From the NCBI GenBank assembly GCA_011525665.1, contig WYAU01000073.1:1-59927 (forward strand): 59,927 bases of DNA, read 5' to 3'. The stretch is from Candidatus Brocadia sp. (GTDB lineage Bacteria > Planctomycetota > Brocadiia > Brocadiales > Brocadiaceae). The notes below the pieces were generated by a model, which did no database searches, was not told the DNA's origin, and saw only the letters and a program-made list of their open reading frames with translations. Shown here piece by piece: positions 43,666-51,291 of the stretch. The position numbers were made by a program, and so were the translations under genes. Every line of letters begins with the position of its first letter. Position 1 is the stretch's first letter.

Positions 43666-44865
43666 TTAATCCAGAAGTATAACATCGACCAGTTGTCCTG
43701 AGGCGAGTTTTTCTGCGTCTTCGCGGACGATAAGCAGGCAGTTTGCCCTGGTGGTAGCCAACAGGTCGGCCGAGCCATGCCATTCTACCGGAGAGACAAG
43801 CCATGTGTTGTTTTCCATACGAAGGCATGCCGGACGGTACTCGCGGCGCCTTCTCCTGACGACGATCTCCGTCTCCAGCGATGCCTTTAAAAGAGTTCTG
43901 TGGATGGTGGTGAATCCCATCATTTTTCGAATGGCGGGATAAATGAATAATTCAAAGGTGACAAAGGATGCTACGGGATTTCCCGGTAAGGCAAAGATAA
44001 AGGTCTTGTCCTTTTTGCCGAAAATGACGGGTTTACCCGGCCTTAATGCCACCTTCTCAAAATAGATCTGTGTCTTTAAATCCTTCATTACGTCTCCTAC
44101 GAGATCGTATTCCCCCATAGAAACCCCACCGGAAAGGATCAGGATATCCTTTTGTAAGCCCCTGCACAACATGCTGGAAATTTCCTCTTTTGTGTCCTTA
44201 ACAATACCCAGGATTTCAACCTCTGCCTTTAAACGTCTGGCCTGTGCAGACAGGGAATAACCGTTGCTGTTGCGGATCTGTCCGACGGAAGGCTTGCTTC
44301 CAGCGTCTACCAGCTCGTCGCCGGTAGAGATGATACCTGTCGCTGGCGCAGAAAACACCTCCACAGGGGATTTTCCTGTCATGGCAAGGATACCGATTTC
44401 CTGGGGTCTTACGGGCATGCCTTTGTGAAGAACGGTTTGTCCGGCCTGCATATCCTCGCCACGTTTTGAGATATTTCTTCCCCTGTCAATTGTCCGGAGG
44501 ATTTTTACCCGGTTGTTTGTAGAAAGGTCTTCCGTTTCTTCAAACTTGACCACGGCATCCGCCCCTTCGGGCACTGCGGCGCCTGTCATAATCCTGGATG
44601 CCTGCCCACGCGATACCCTTTTTGTGGGCATGTGGCCCGCTGCGATGTCCTCAATAACAGTTAATTCAACGGGGGCAGCAGCAGTGTCTTCCGCGATGAC
44701 GGCATAACCATCCATTGCTGACCGGTTAAAGGGAGGCATATCGATATCCGATTGCACATCCTGAGCGAGGCAGAACCCAAGCGCACTTTCAAGGGGCACG
44801 GTTCTCGGGGGCAGCGGTGTGACGGTCTCCGCAACAATCTTTATGGCTGTATCAACTGAAATCAT
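43666..44865 (-). CDS. moeA: Molybdopterin molybdenumtransferase
   Basis: Inserts molybdate into adenylated molybdopterin to form the cofactor used by nitrate/nitrite and formate enzymes. Domains: the MPPFNRSAMDGYAV start region, RIMTGAAVPEGADAVVKFEE, the MogA-like domain with IISTGDELV, RNSNGYSLSAQA and ILSGGVSMGEYDLV, PGNPVASFVTFELF, and a C-terminal beta domain. 399 residues, full length. The promoter places the transcription start almost at the ATG, so the message is probably leaderless. Confidence 0.95.
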   Translation of the reverse strand: MISVDTAIKIVAETVTPLPPRTVPLESALGFCLAQDVQSDIDMPPFNRSAMDGYAVIAEDTAAAPVELTVIEDIAAGHMPTKRVSRGQASRIMTGAAVPEGADAVVKFEETEDLSTNNRVKILRTIDRGRNISKRGEDMQAGQTVLHKGMPVRPQEIGILAMTGKSPVEVFSAPATGIISTGDELVDAGSKPSVGQIRNSNGYSLSAQARRLKAEVEILGIVKDTKEEISSMLCRGLQKDILILSGGVSMGEYDLVGDVMKDLKTQIYFEKVALRPGKPVIFGKKDKTFIFALPGNPVASFVTFELFIYPAIRKMMGFTTIHRTLLKASLETEIVVRRRRREYRPACLRMENNTWLVSPVEWHGSADLLATTRANCLLIVREDAEKLASGQLVDVILLD

Positions 44866-44874
44866 AGTTTTTCT

Positions 44875-44903
44875 ATGTTAAATGAATGGCAATAATATGT
44901 CAA
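44875..44903 (-). promoter_or_regulatory. Promoter of moeA, probably giving a leaderless transcript
   Basis: Minus strand: TTGACA (plus 44898-44903), a 17-base spacer, then TAACAT (44875-44880). Only nine bases separate the -10 box from the ATG at 44865, so initiation should fall within a few bases of the start codon. No Shine-Dalgarno fits in that space. Confidence 0.65.
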
Positions 44904-45072
44904 GCATTGTTACTCAAAAGGCCGTGCCTTTCTTTTTGAAAAAAACTTGACAGGATAAAGCCTAATGGATATAAGGACTTAAAAATCCCGCTAGCATCTT
45001 ATTTGCAGCAAAATAGGAGCTTGTATTGAGTTGTTTTTCGATCAAAAAGGCAATCCTCTGGCGGGGTGGCGT

Positions 45073-45117
45073 GGACAAACCATGTCCCTGTATGTCTTGT
45101 ACAGGGATCGTTTGTCC
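45073..45117. repeat. Long hairpin upstream of the lipoprotein gene
   Basis: GGACAAAC/GTTTGTCC (outer) and TCCCTGTA/TACAGGGA (inner) arms are perfect, making a nearly continuous stem around an 8-base loop region. Related wording (GTGGC...TTTGTCCGTG) occurs at 30252-30275 and 30389-30415. It ends about 45 bases before the lipoprotein start. Confidence 0.7.
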
Positions 45118-45162
45118 GTGTTTGCCCATGTATCGAATGAATATGGCACAACAAGGAATACC

Positions 45163-45678
45163 ATGAGTTATTTTTATAAGAGAAAAGTACTTCTCTGGTT
45201 GGCTATCTCAAGTTTCATATATATATTCGGTTGCGCACCATTACAGGTCAAAGACGGTGTCTTTTTCCCCCCGCACGAAAAATATACCGTAAGCATACCG
45301 GGAAAAGGATGGGAGCCGATGAGGGTTGATGGAGAAGATATAGCCTTATGGCATGAACAGCATGGTGCCATGATTGCCATCATGTCCAGTAAAATAGAAA
45401 ATGAGGGATTTTCCCTGGAGACGCTCAGGAGGCATCTTTTTCTTGGTATGACAGGCAAGAAAATCATATCAAAAGAATCCGTGTCTGTGAATAGTCAAAG
45501 CGCACTGCATACCATTGCGGAGGGAGAAGTGGATAATAACAAATTAAAGATTGACTCCTATATCATTAAGGCGGGAGATACGGTTTACGATATGGTATAC
45601 TGGGCGCCGGCAGTCTCGTTTGATTCTGTGAAGGCTGATTTTGAGAATATGGTACAGGCCTTTTACCTGAAGAACTAA
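45163..45678 (+). CDS. Lipoprotein of unknown function
   Basis: From the ATG at 45163 (MSYFYKRKVLLWLAISSFIY) a signal peptide ends in the lipobox IFGC, so the mature protein is predicted to be lipid-anchored. The frame is open to 45031, but that part lies over a hairpin repeat. The mature domain of about 150 residues (KYTVSIPGKGWEPMRVDGED, ALWHEQHGAMIAIMS, a C-terminal FDSVKADFENMVQAF) resembles the small lipoproteins that carry a compact alpha/beta domain in many Gram-negatives, but I cannot name a family. It stands alone between moeA (divergent) and a large palindrome. Confidence 0.8.
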   Translation: MSYFYKRKVLLWLAISSFIYIFGCAPLQVKDGVFFPPHEKYTVSIPGKGWEPMRVDGEDIALWHEQHGAMIAIMSSKIENEGFSLETLRRHLFLGMTGKKIISKESVSVNSQSALHTIAEGEVDNNKLKIDSYIIKAGDTVYDMVYWAPAVSFDSVKADFENMVQAFYLKN

Positions 45679-45711
45679 TCGACATGTTTTTCGGAAGATT
45701 CTTTCTAAAAT

Positions 45712-45763
45712 GGCGTGCCATGTCACACAAGTGTGACGTCACACAAGTGTGACATGGCACGCC
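45712..45763. repeat. 52-base near-perfect palindrome with tandem hairpin core
   Basis: Two directly adjoining copies of the 16-base hairpin GTCACACAAGTGTGAC are framed by GGCGTGCCAT and ATGGCACGCC. The whole is palindromic except for the AA loops of each core. It begins 33 bases after the lipoprotein stop. No T-run follows, so termination is not obvious; a paired protein-binding site or cruciform is possible. Confidence 0.85.
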
Positions 45764-46004
45764 TTTCCCGTTTGATTTTAAAATCTTCGGCATTATCAAT
45801 CCTGTCTTTTGCGATTCGTAAGTGCTTTAATGTAGGAGTTCAACAACACAATTTGTGGAAATTTATTTCTTTTTGCCAATCAGGTACGCTATTTGATCTC
45901 CAATACTATAGGCGTATGTATTCTCGTGTCTTTTTCCATGCTGTTTGATTGGCTGGCAGTAGCAAGTTTTAATTGGCTTTGTATGATAATTTTTAATTTT
46001 TTCC

Positions 46005-46033
46005 TTGACTTTGATGGGGGGATTCGTTACTTA
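46005..46033 (+). promoter_or_regulatory. Promoter of the riboswitch-metalloprotease unit
   Basis: TTGACT (46005-46010), a 17-base spacer and TACTTA (46028-46033) give a plausible sigma-70 promoter. It starts transcription about 20 bases before the riboswitch-like fold. Confidence 0.55.
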
Positions 46034-46057
46034 TAGCCCATTTAGAAATACCGTCAT

Positions 46058-46160
46058 CACGATAAGGGCAAAACCTGAGTGATCAGGCGACGCAAAGTAA
46101 AAGGGTCTTAATAATAGCTGTTTAAGCCGTTGAAACGCTTTCAATGGCTTTCAAAAGATA
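46058..46160 (+). ncRNA. c-di-GMP-I (GEMM) riboswitch-like leader
   Basis: The conserved GEMM-I core is visible in order: AAGGGCAAAACC, a hairpin CCTGA-GTGA-TCAGG closed by a GNRA tetraloop (46074-46087), then CGACGCAAAG, then AGGGTCTTAA. This corresponds to GGCAAACC...GNRA...GACGCAAAG...GGNCT in known c-di-GMP-I aptamers. A second stem (GCCGTTGAAA/TTTCAATGGC, 46126-46148) follows, and directly after it comes a strong intrinsic terminator. The exact aptamer end and the ON/OFF sense cannot be fixed by eye. Confidence 0.8.
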
Positions 46161-46213
46161 GCCTTACTGCCGAAGATGTTTTTTATGAATATCTTTGCAG
46201 TAAGGCTTTTTTG
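46161..46213 (+). terminator. Intrinsic terminator forming the riboswitch expression platform
   Basis: GCCTTACTGC (46161-46170) and GCAGTAAGGC (46197-46206) form a perfect 10-bp stem with a 26-base loop, followed by TTTTTTG. It lies between the aptamer and the metalloprotease start at 46357, so it would stop transcription before the gene unless the aptamer fold prevents it. Confidence 0.88.
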
Positions 46214-46356
46214 TTTTGGGGGGGGAAAGGAGGTGTTTGTCAAAAAAAGTGCGTTTGTGGAGGGTGTTGTCTTTGGAACACCGTGTATAAAAGGATAGTG
46301 GTGTGTCAAAAATTTGATTTATGAGGATGAGTATTTTGAAAAGGAGGAGTAATTTT

Positions 46357-47616
46357 ATGAAAAGAGCATTTGGAATACTGGTGTCGTTAATAACGTTTAT
46401 GGGAATTACTGGAAACAATTCTTTTGCACTCGAAGGTGAGGGCGTTCCCTATATCTACGAGGGGCAAAAATATATTGTATCGATTAACAATGATGCTATC
46501 CTTCGGGTAGAGCCGCTTTCTGATTCTGACGAAGCGCTTCCTTGCACTTCCGAATCGCCGTGCCTTTACGATGATCTTCCCTTTGGAACCGAGGAGTACT
46601 CAACCAGTGGTGGAAGTTGGCCTGTAACGGGTTTTACTTACAGTGTCGTGGGGACTGGCAGTCCGGATATTGCGTGGGCGTCTGAAAGGGGAATTATTGG
46701 GCAGGCATTTGGTCTCTGGTCCAATGTAACGAGGGTATACCCTCATGAGGTATTGGATGACGGCGGTTGCGCTGGCAATATTCGTATCTGGTGGGCTGTG
46801 GGAGATCATGGTGACGGATATCCGTTTGACGGGCCAGGTGGCGTGTTGGCGCATGCCTTTTATCCCCCACCGGTCAATGCGGGGTGTATTGCCGGGGATA
46901 TCCATTTTGACGACGCTGAAACATGGGTAACGCCCTCTTTTGGAGGGGGAGGGGTTGATTTATTAACCGTTGCGGCACATGAAATCGGCCATTCACTTGG
47001 ATTAAGGCACTCTACGGACCCCAATGCCCTGATGTATCCATACTATACGGGAAGAAGGGCATATCTTTCTTATGATGACATTAAAGGTATTCTTGCAATT
47101 TATGGGAATCGCTGGAATGATTGCATCTTCCAGATCGAGCTTGTTGATGATGCGGGCGGTCCCGGTCATGGAAGTTTCAGAATTTTAGAAGGCGGTGTAA
47201 CGGTAAGGCTCAGAGAGAGGGGTACGGGTTTGCTTCACAACCGCCCGCTACCAAGGGCAGCTAATCTTGGTCTTGGTACCGTGGTGGCGGATGTTGATGG
47301 GGTATTGGCACGCGACGCTTATGGCGCTCAATTTGACGGATACTGGTGGCATGTAGGAGATCTTTGCAGGGCACAATTTGGCCTGCCTGCTACGAGAGAG
47401 GATATTGATCAGATTCAGGTGGATATGACCATTTCCAATAACGTGCTTACCGATCCGGAGACTGTGCGTTTATCTTTGAATGGGCAGGTTTTAGGGGACA
47501 TCGTAATAAATCCGGGAGATGTTGCTAAAAGCGCTACCTACCCCGTGCATTTTGTAAATCCATCCCTTAAAGCGCAGGCCTTTGGAGAAAATATTTACAA
47601 TGACGGCAAGCACTAA
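46357..47616 (+). CDS. Secreted matrixin-type zinc metalloprotease
   Basis: 419 residues from the ATG at 46357, which has AAAAGGAGGAG before it. A signal peptide (MKRAFGILVSLITFMGITG, cleaved near NSFA) is followed by a catalytic domain with HEIGHSLGLRH (HExxHxxGxxH, residues 208-218) and the Met-turn NALMYPYY, the metzincin/matrixin pattern. A C-terminal part of about 150 residues after the catalytic domain has beta-rich segments without a known domain. It would act outside the inner membrane or on the cell surface. Expression appears to be gated by the c-di-GMP-like leader and terminator upstream. Confidence 0.9.
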   Translation: MKRAFGILVSLITFMGITGNNSFALEGEGVPYIYEGQKYIVSINNDAILRVEPLSDSDEALPCTSESPCLYDDLPFGTEEYSTSGGSWPVTGFTYSVVGTGSPDIAWASERGIIGQAFGLWSNVTRVYPHEVLDDGGCAGNIRIWWAVGDHGDGYPFDGPGGVLAHAFYPPPVNAGCIAGDIHFDDAETWVTPSFGGGGVDLLTVAAHEIGHSLGLRHSTDPNALMYPYYTGRRAYLSYDDIKGILAIYGNRWNDCIFQIELVDDAGGPGHGSFRILEGGVTVRLRERGTGLLHNRPLPRAANLGLGTVVADVDGVLARDAYGAQFDGYWWHVGDLCRAQFGLPATREDIDQIQVDMTISNNVLTDPETVRLSLNGQVLGDIVINPGDVAKSATYPVHFVNPSLKAQAFGENIYNDGKH

Positions 47617-48037
47617 ATTGCAATCAATGGGGAATAATGGAAAAAAAATACCGTGGAGGAGGGGTTTTTTGCCCCTCCTCCTTTTTCTGTTCCTTTTGGG
47701 ATTTCCCACCACGGATGTCTATTGCCTTATACAGCGGCTGGAGAATTCAGAACTCGTTGCCCGCTCAAATCTCGTTATATATGGTGTAGTTAATGAAGTT
47801 CGCTCAAAGGGCGAGAGCCGGGAGGCGGTTGTCGCAGTCGAGTGCGTGCTGAAGGGCAAACTTCCTCCGCAGGGCGAAGTAAGGGTCATATTTTCGCCTG
47901 GCATGGCAGAAAGTCCTCTTTTTGAAAAAAATGAAGGCGTTCTTCTCTTTTTGACAGAAACTACCGCGGGGCTGTTTCAGACAGTGGGAGGACTCCAGGG
48001 TAAATTTTCTTTTGGCAAGTCCGCATATCGGGAATAA
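47600..48037 (+). CDS. Secreted protein of unknown function, encoded after the protease
   Basis: Starts at ATG 47600 or TTG 47582 (both overlapping the protease 3' end) or at ATG 47627. A basic stretch and a Leu-rich segment (FLPLLLFLFLLGFP) form a signal peptide. The mature part of about 100 residues (LVARSNLVIYGVVNEVRS, VAVECVLKGKLPPQGEVRV, GVLLFLTET) is beta-rich and resembles small extracellular domains that accompany bacterial matrixins, but I cannot name it. The overlap suggests a two-gene operon with the protease. A terminator-like hairpin lies within its signal-peptide codons. Confidence 0.75.
   Translation: MTASTKLQSMGNNGKKIPWRRGFLPLLLFLFLLGFPTTDVYCLIQRLENSELVARSNLVIYGVVNEVRSKGESREAVVAVECVLKGKLPPQGEVRVIFSPGMAESPLFEKNEGVLLFLTETTAGLFQTVGGLQGKFSFGKSAYRE
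47655..47687 (+). terminator. Terminator-like hairpin inside the signal-peptide codons
   Basis: GGAGGAGGGG (47655-47664) pairs perfectly with CCCCTCCTCC (47672-47681), followed by TTTTTC. It is 38 bases after the protease stop codon and within the first codons of the next frame, so it could attenuate expression of the second gene. Confidence 0.75.
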
Positions 48038-48209
48038 AAAATTCTTGTGTGTGAATTTGGCAAAGCTTCCGGCGCTGCCGAGATGATAGGGCTGTAAGTT
48101 TTCCGCCTTTTTCAATTTGTAACTAACCTACTTCTTCCTTCTTCACTCCTTCCTGTCACCCATACAAAAGCCTTGAAATCCTAAAAATGTTTTAAGATAA
48201 TCTACGCGT

Positions 48210-48986
48210 ATGAATATCTTATTATCCATCGACGTTACTGCCAAAAAGTTTATCCTCTCGGTGGGGCAGGTGACCTTGCTGGCAATCAAGGGGTTTGCGG
48301 GAATCTTTGTGCCTCCCTTCAATCTGAAGCTGGCACTCCGGGAAATAGACAACTTCGGGGCGGGGTCGCTCCTGCTGGTCGATCTCATCGCCCTGTTTAC
48401 GGGGATGGTGATGGCGCTGCAGACGATTTATGGATTGAGCATGTATGGCGCGGAGATATACGTCGGCAGTGTGGTTGCCTTATCCATTATCAGGGAATTA
48501 GGACCTGTCATGGCGTCAATAATGGTTGGCGCAAGGGTGGGGTCCGGTATTGCGGCAGAGATTGGCTCCATGCAGGTAACGGAACAGATCGACGCCATGC
48601 GCGCCCTGGGAGCGAGTCCCGTGAAAAAACTGGTGACCCCAAAGATACTCGCCGCAATGATTACATTGCCGTTGCTTACGGTTACGGCGGATATCGTGGG
48701 AATATTCGGGGGTATGATTGTTGCGCTCTTTGAGCTTGAGATAGATCGCACGTTCTATATCGATTCCGTTTTAACAACGGTTAAAATTTCTGATTTATTG
48801 AGCGGTATCGGGAAGACGGTGTTTTTTGGGTTCCTTATTGCCGTGCTTGGGTGTTACTTCGGATTGAGGACTACCGGCGGCACAACGGGTGTGGGCCGTT
48901 CGACGACCACTACCGTCGTGACCATATCGATCCTGATCCTGATTTCAGATTTTTTTCTGACGAAATTATTTCTGATCATTTTTTAA
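48210..48986 (+). CDS. mlaE: MlaE-family phospholipid ABC transporter permease
   Basis: 258 residues of the MlaE/YrbE fold: five hydrophobic segments, with conserved LVDLIALFTGMVMALQTIYGL, GPVMASIMVGARVGSGIAAEIGSM and EQIDAMRALGASPVKKLVTPK. It forms the membrane part of a retrograde phospholipid (or related lipid) carrier with MlaF and MlaD, which follow after an interrupting GxxExxY relic. There is no mlaB- or mlaC-like gene in the window. Confidence 0.94.
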   Translation: MNILLSIDVTAKKFILSVGQVTLLAIKGFAGIFVPPFNLKLALREIDNFGAGSLLLVDLIALFTGMVMALQTIYGLSMYGAEIYVGSVVALSIIRELGPVMASIMVGARVGSGIAAEIGSMQVTEQIDAMRALGASPVKKLVTPKILAAMITLPLLTVTADIVGIFGGMIVALFELEIDRTFYIDSVLTTVKISDLLSGIGKTVFFGFLIAVLGCYFGLRTTGGTTGVGRSTTTTVVTISILILISDFFLTKLFLIIF

Positions 48987-48989
48987 TTT

Positions 48990-49413
48990 TTGACTGGGAC
49001 ACAGCTAAACAACGCAGATTATCCAGATTATAAGGATAATAAATACAAAGAATTGACAGAGAAGATTATTAATATTTTCTATAAGGTTTATAATAAACTT
49101 GGCTGTGGTTTTCTAGAAAAGGTTTACGAAAATGCAATGATGAAAGAACTAAAGAAAGCAGGTATTCCGACTGCTTCCCAAGCTCCAATAAAAGTATTCT
49201 ATGAGGGTGAAATTATGGGTGAGTACTTTGCCGATATACTTGTTGACGATAAGGTAATTGTTGAAATAAAAGCCGCGAAAAGTTTGGTAATAGAGAATGA
49301 AGCGTAGTTGTTAAACTATTTAAAAGCATCGAAAATTGATGTTGGACTCTTACTTAACTTCGGCCCCCAAACCAGAAATAAAACGTAAAATATTTGATAA
49401 TTTTAGAAAATAG
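48990..49413 (+). pseudogene. GxxExxY-family protein with nonsense codon and frameshift
   Basis: The frame from TTG 48990 gives YKELTEKIINIFYKVYNKLG, CGFLEKVYENAMMKELKKAG, and a PD-(D/E)XK-like core DILVDDKVIVEIKAAKSL. It then stops at TAG 49305-49307, where relatives have Gln (EAQLLNYL). Homology continues as LLNYLKASKIDVGLLLNFGP, then after a shift as KPEIKRKIFDNFRK to 49413. A single C-to-T change plus one base of indel explain the damage, so the decay is recent. Inverted repeats flank it. Confidence 0.85.
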
Positions 49414-49450
49414 GTATCTGTGGTATCCGTGTAAATCTGTGTCCCGTTTT
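48994..49450. mobile_element. Inverted repeats enclosing the second GxxExxY relic
   Basis: Left end from 48994: GGGACACAGCTAAACAACGC with AGATTATCCAGATTATAAGG. Right end to 49450, reverse complement: GGGACACAGATTTACACGGA with TACCACAGATACC. Both begin GGGACACAG and share the CAGATT step. The block sits exactly between mlaE and mlaF, separating genes that are normally adjacent. Confidence 0.45.
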
Positions 49451-50194
49451 ATGTCTACGGTAATTATTGAATTTAAAGATGTCTACAAATCCTTTAACGG
49501 ATTTCCGGTCCATAATGGGATAAACCTGTCCATCCGGGAGGGTGAGATTATGTCCCTCCTGGGGGGAAGCGGTTCCGGGAAGAGCGTCCTTCTTAAGGAA
49601 TTAATCGGGCTTATGAAGCCCGATAAAGGCGACATTATGGTCTTTGGTAAAAATGTGACCCGAATGAGGGAAGACGAACTGATTAAGCTGCGGGAGCATG
49701 TAGGGATGCTGTTTCAGGGGGCTGCCCTCTTTGATTCGCTCACGGTGTTTGAAAATATCGCTTACCCGCTCCGGGAGCACCTTCAACTTACCGAGAAGGA
49801 AATTCAGAAACGGGTAGCTGACAAATTACGCCTCGTCGGGCTGAGCGGGATTGAGAACAAGATGCCGGCGGAATTAAGCGGCGGGATGAAAAAGCGGGTC
49901 GGACTGGCAAGGGCGATTGCCACGGAACCCGATATTATTCTGTACGACGAACCCACGACAGGCCTGGATCCGATGACTGCGCAACGCATTAATGAGTTGA
50001 TTATCGAATTGCAGACGAAGCTGGGAGTTACCACAATTGTCGTAACGCATGATCTGCACTGCGTGAAAACCGTTTCCAACAGGATTGCCATGCTGTATGA
50101 GGGAAAGATTGTTACCGTTGGCACGTGGGAAGAACTTGCAACCTCCAGGATACAGGCAGTGAAAGATTTTATCAGCGGTATTATCTGTGATTAA
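49451..50194 (+). CDS. mlaF: MlaF-family phospholipid ABC transporter ATPase
   Basis: 247 residues from MSTVIIEFKDVYKSFNG (ATG at 49451; the open frame upstream is inside the repeat). Walker A GGSGSGKSVLL, Q-loop MLFQGAALFDSLTVFENIAY, signature LSGGMKKRVGLARAI, Walker B IILYDEPTTGLDP and VVTHDLHC are all present. Its partner permease MlaE is upstream across the GxxExxY relic and MlaD follows after 12 bases. Confidence 0.95.
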   Translation: MSTVIIEFKDVYKSFNGFPVHNGINLSIREGEIMSLLGGSGSGKSVLLKELIGLMKPDKGDIMVFGKNVTRMREDELIKLREHVGMLFQGAALFDSLTVFENIAYPLREHLQLTEKEIQKRVADKLRLVGLSGIENKMPAELSGGMKKRVGLARAIATEPDIILYDEPTTGLDPMTAQRINELIIELQTKLGVTTIVVTHDLHCVKTVSNRIAMLYEGKIVTVGTWEELATSRIQAVKDFISGIICD

Positions 50195-50206
50195 AGGGGG
50201 GCTTTT

Positions 50207-51022
50207 ATGACAAAAGAACAATTTGCTGAATTACGGGCTGGCGTCTTTACGCTGATTACTTTGGTAGGCTTTGGCGCCATGGTATTTATCCTCGGTACAC
50301 AAAAAGGATATTTTGAGCCTCAGATTACTTTAAAAACAAGGTTTTTGAATGTATACGGATTAAAGGCGGGCGCGCCGGTACGGTTTATGGGTGTGGGGAT
50401 AGGGCAGGTAAAGGACATCATTTTACCCCATGAATTGCCCTGTACAGGGATTGAAGTGATATTAAAGATCGGTAAATCGGCGCAGAAGAATATAACCCGT
50501 GACTCTGTTGCTACCATTAAGTGGCTGAGCTATGTAACGGGGGATTCATATGTGGAGATTGCGTCGGGCGCATGCCTTGAGCCTGTGGTGGAGGATGGTG
50601 ATTCGATAAAAAACGTGGAACCGATTGATTACACCACAGCTATTACGGGCGGTATTGGCGCTGTTGAATCCTTTTCAAAGGTTGTGAAAAAGCTGGAGGA
50701 GGGTGGTTTTGCAGAATCATTGAGCAATGTTCTGGCGTCTCTGAATGAAAGCGTTCATGCCTTTCAGAAGGGTGACGGCTTGCTCTACTCCCTTATGTAT
50801 GACCCCGGAGGCAAGCAACTTTTGGAGCATCTGGTTAAGACCACAGAGTCCCTGGATGAGATTGCCGGAAAAATCGCCGGCGGAGAAGGTACCATCGGCG
50901 CCCTGATTGCAGATCCGACCTTGTATGAAAATCTAAAAAGGCTCCTGGGCGGCGCCGAGCGGAGCTTTATCCTGCGCAGGCTGATTCGAAAGAGTATTGA
51001 AATGGGAAAAGATGAGAAATAA
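50207..51022 (+). CDS. mlaD: MlaD/MCE-domain lipid transport protein
   Basis: 271 residues with an N-terminal membrane anchor (GVFTLITLVGFGAMVFILG) and one MCE domain (TRFLNVYGLKAGAPVRFMGV, IGQVKDIIL, VTGDSYVEIASG; residues about 40-120), then a long helical tail (LEEGGFAESLSNVLASLNES). It forms the hexameric periplasmic lipid-binding ring of the Mla complex. The start has AAAGGGGGGC upstream. Confidence 0.93.
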   Translation: MTKEQFAELRAGVFTLITLVGFGAMVFILGTQKGYFEPQITLKTRFLNVYGLKAGAPVRFMGVGIGQVKDIILPHELPCTGIEVILKIGKSAQKNITRDSVATIKWLSYVTGDSYVEIASGACLEPVVEDGDSIKNVEPIDYTTAITGGIGAVESFSKVVKKLEEGGFAESLSNVLASLNESVHAFQKGDGLLYSLMYDPGGKQLLEHLVKTTESLDEIAGKIAGGEGTIGALIADPTLYENLKRLLGGAERSFILRRLIRKSIEMGKDEK

Positions 51023-51023
51023 A

Positions 51024-51043
51024 GGACACGGTGCTCCGTGTCC
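51024..51043. terminator. Bidirectional terminator hairpin between mlaD and tusA
   Basis: GGACACGG-TGCT-CCGTGTCC is a perfect 8-bp stem with a tetraloop, followed on the plus strand by CTATTTT. It lies exactly between the convergent stop codons. Confidence 0.85.
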
Positions 51044-51274
51044 CTATTTTAGCCTTCTGATGAAAACGTGTATCTCGCCATCATCCTCTTTGATCTCCAG
51101 GAGCTCATTTCCTGTGGTGTTGCACCAGGAAACAATATCCTTCTTTATGCCTTCGTCGGTGGCAATGACCTCAAGTACCTTGCCAATTTCAACGTCTTTC
51201 ATCCTGACGGACGTTTTAAAGATGGGCATAGGGCACATGAGGCCATAACAATCCAATGTTTCATCCGCCTTCAT
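51044..51274 (-). CDS. tusA: TusA-family sulfur carrier protein
   Basis: 76 residues with the sulfur-accepting CPxP motif in CYGLMCPMPIFKT (residues 9-21). The family passes persulfide sulfur from cysteine desulfurases to acceptors such as tRNA thiolation enzymes. It is the last gene of a minus-strand group with the scaffold and NifS-like genes. One cysteine precedes the motif (DCYG), as in many homologues. Confidence 0.92.
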   Translation of the reverse strand: MKADETLDCYGLMCPMPIFKTSVRMKDVEIGKVLEVIATDEGIKKDIVSWCNTTGNELLEIKEDDGEIHVFIRRLK

Positions 51275-51291
51275 AAGAAAATTCCTTATAT

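Noticed and set aside
45715-45948. 77-codon frame starting in the 52-base palindrome
   Set aside because: Its start and first codons are the palindrome itself; the opposite strand gives a similar frame for the same reason.
46130-46324. Plus-strand 64-codon frame over the riboswitch terminator
   Set aside because: It reads through the aptamer's second stem and the terminator hairpin, has no ribosome binding site and no homology.
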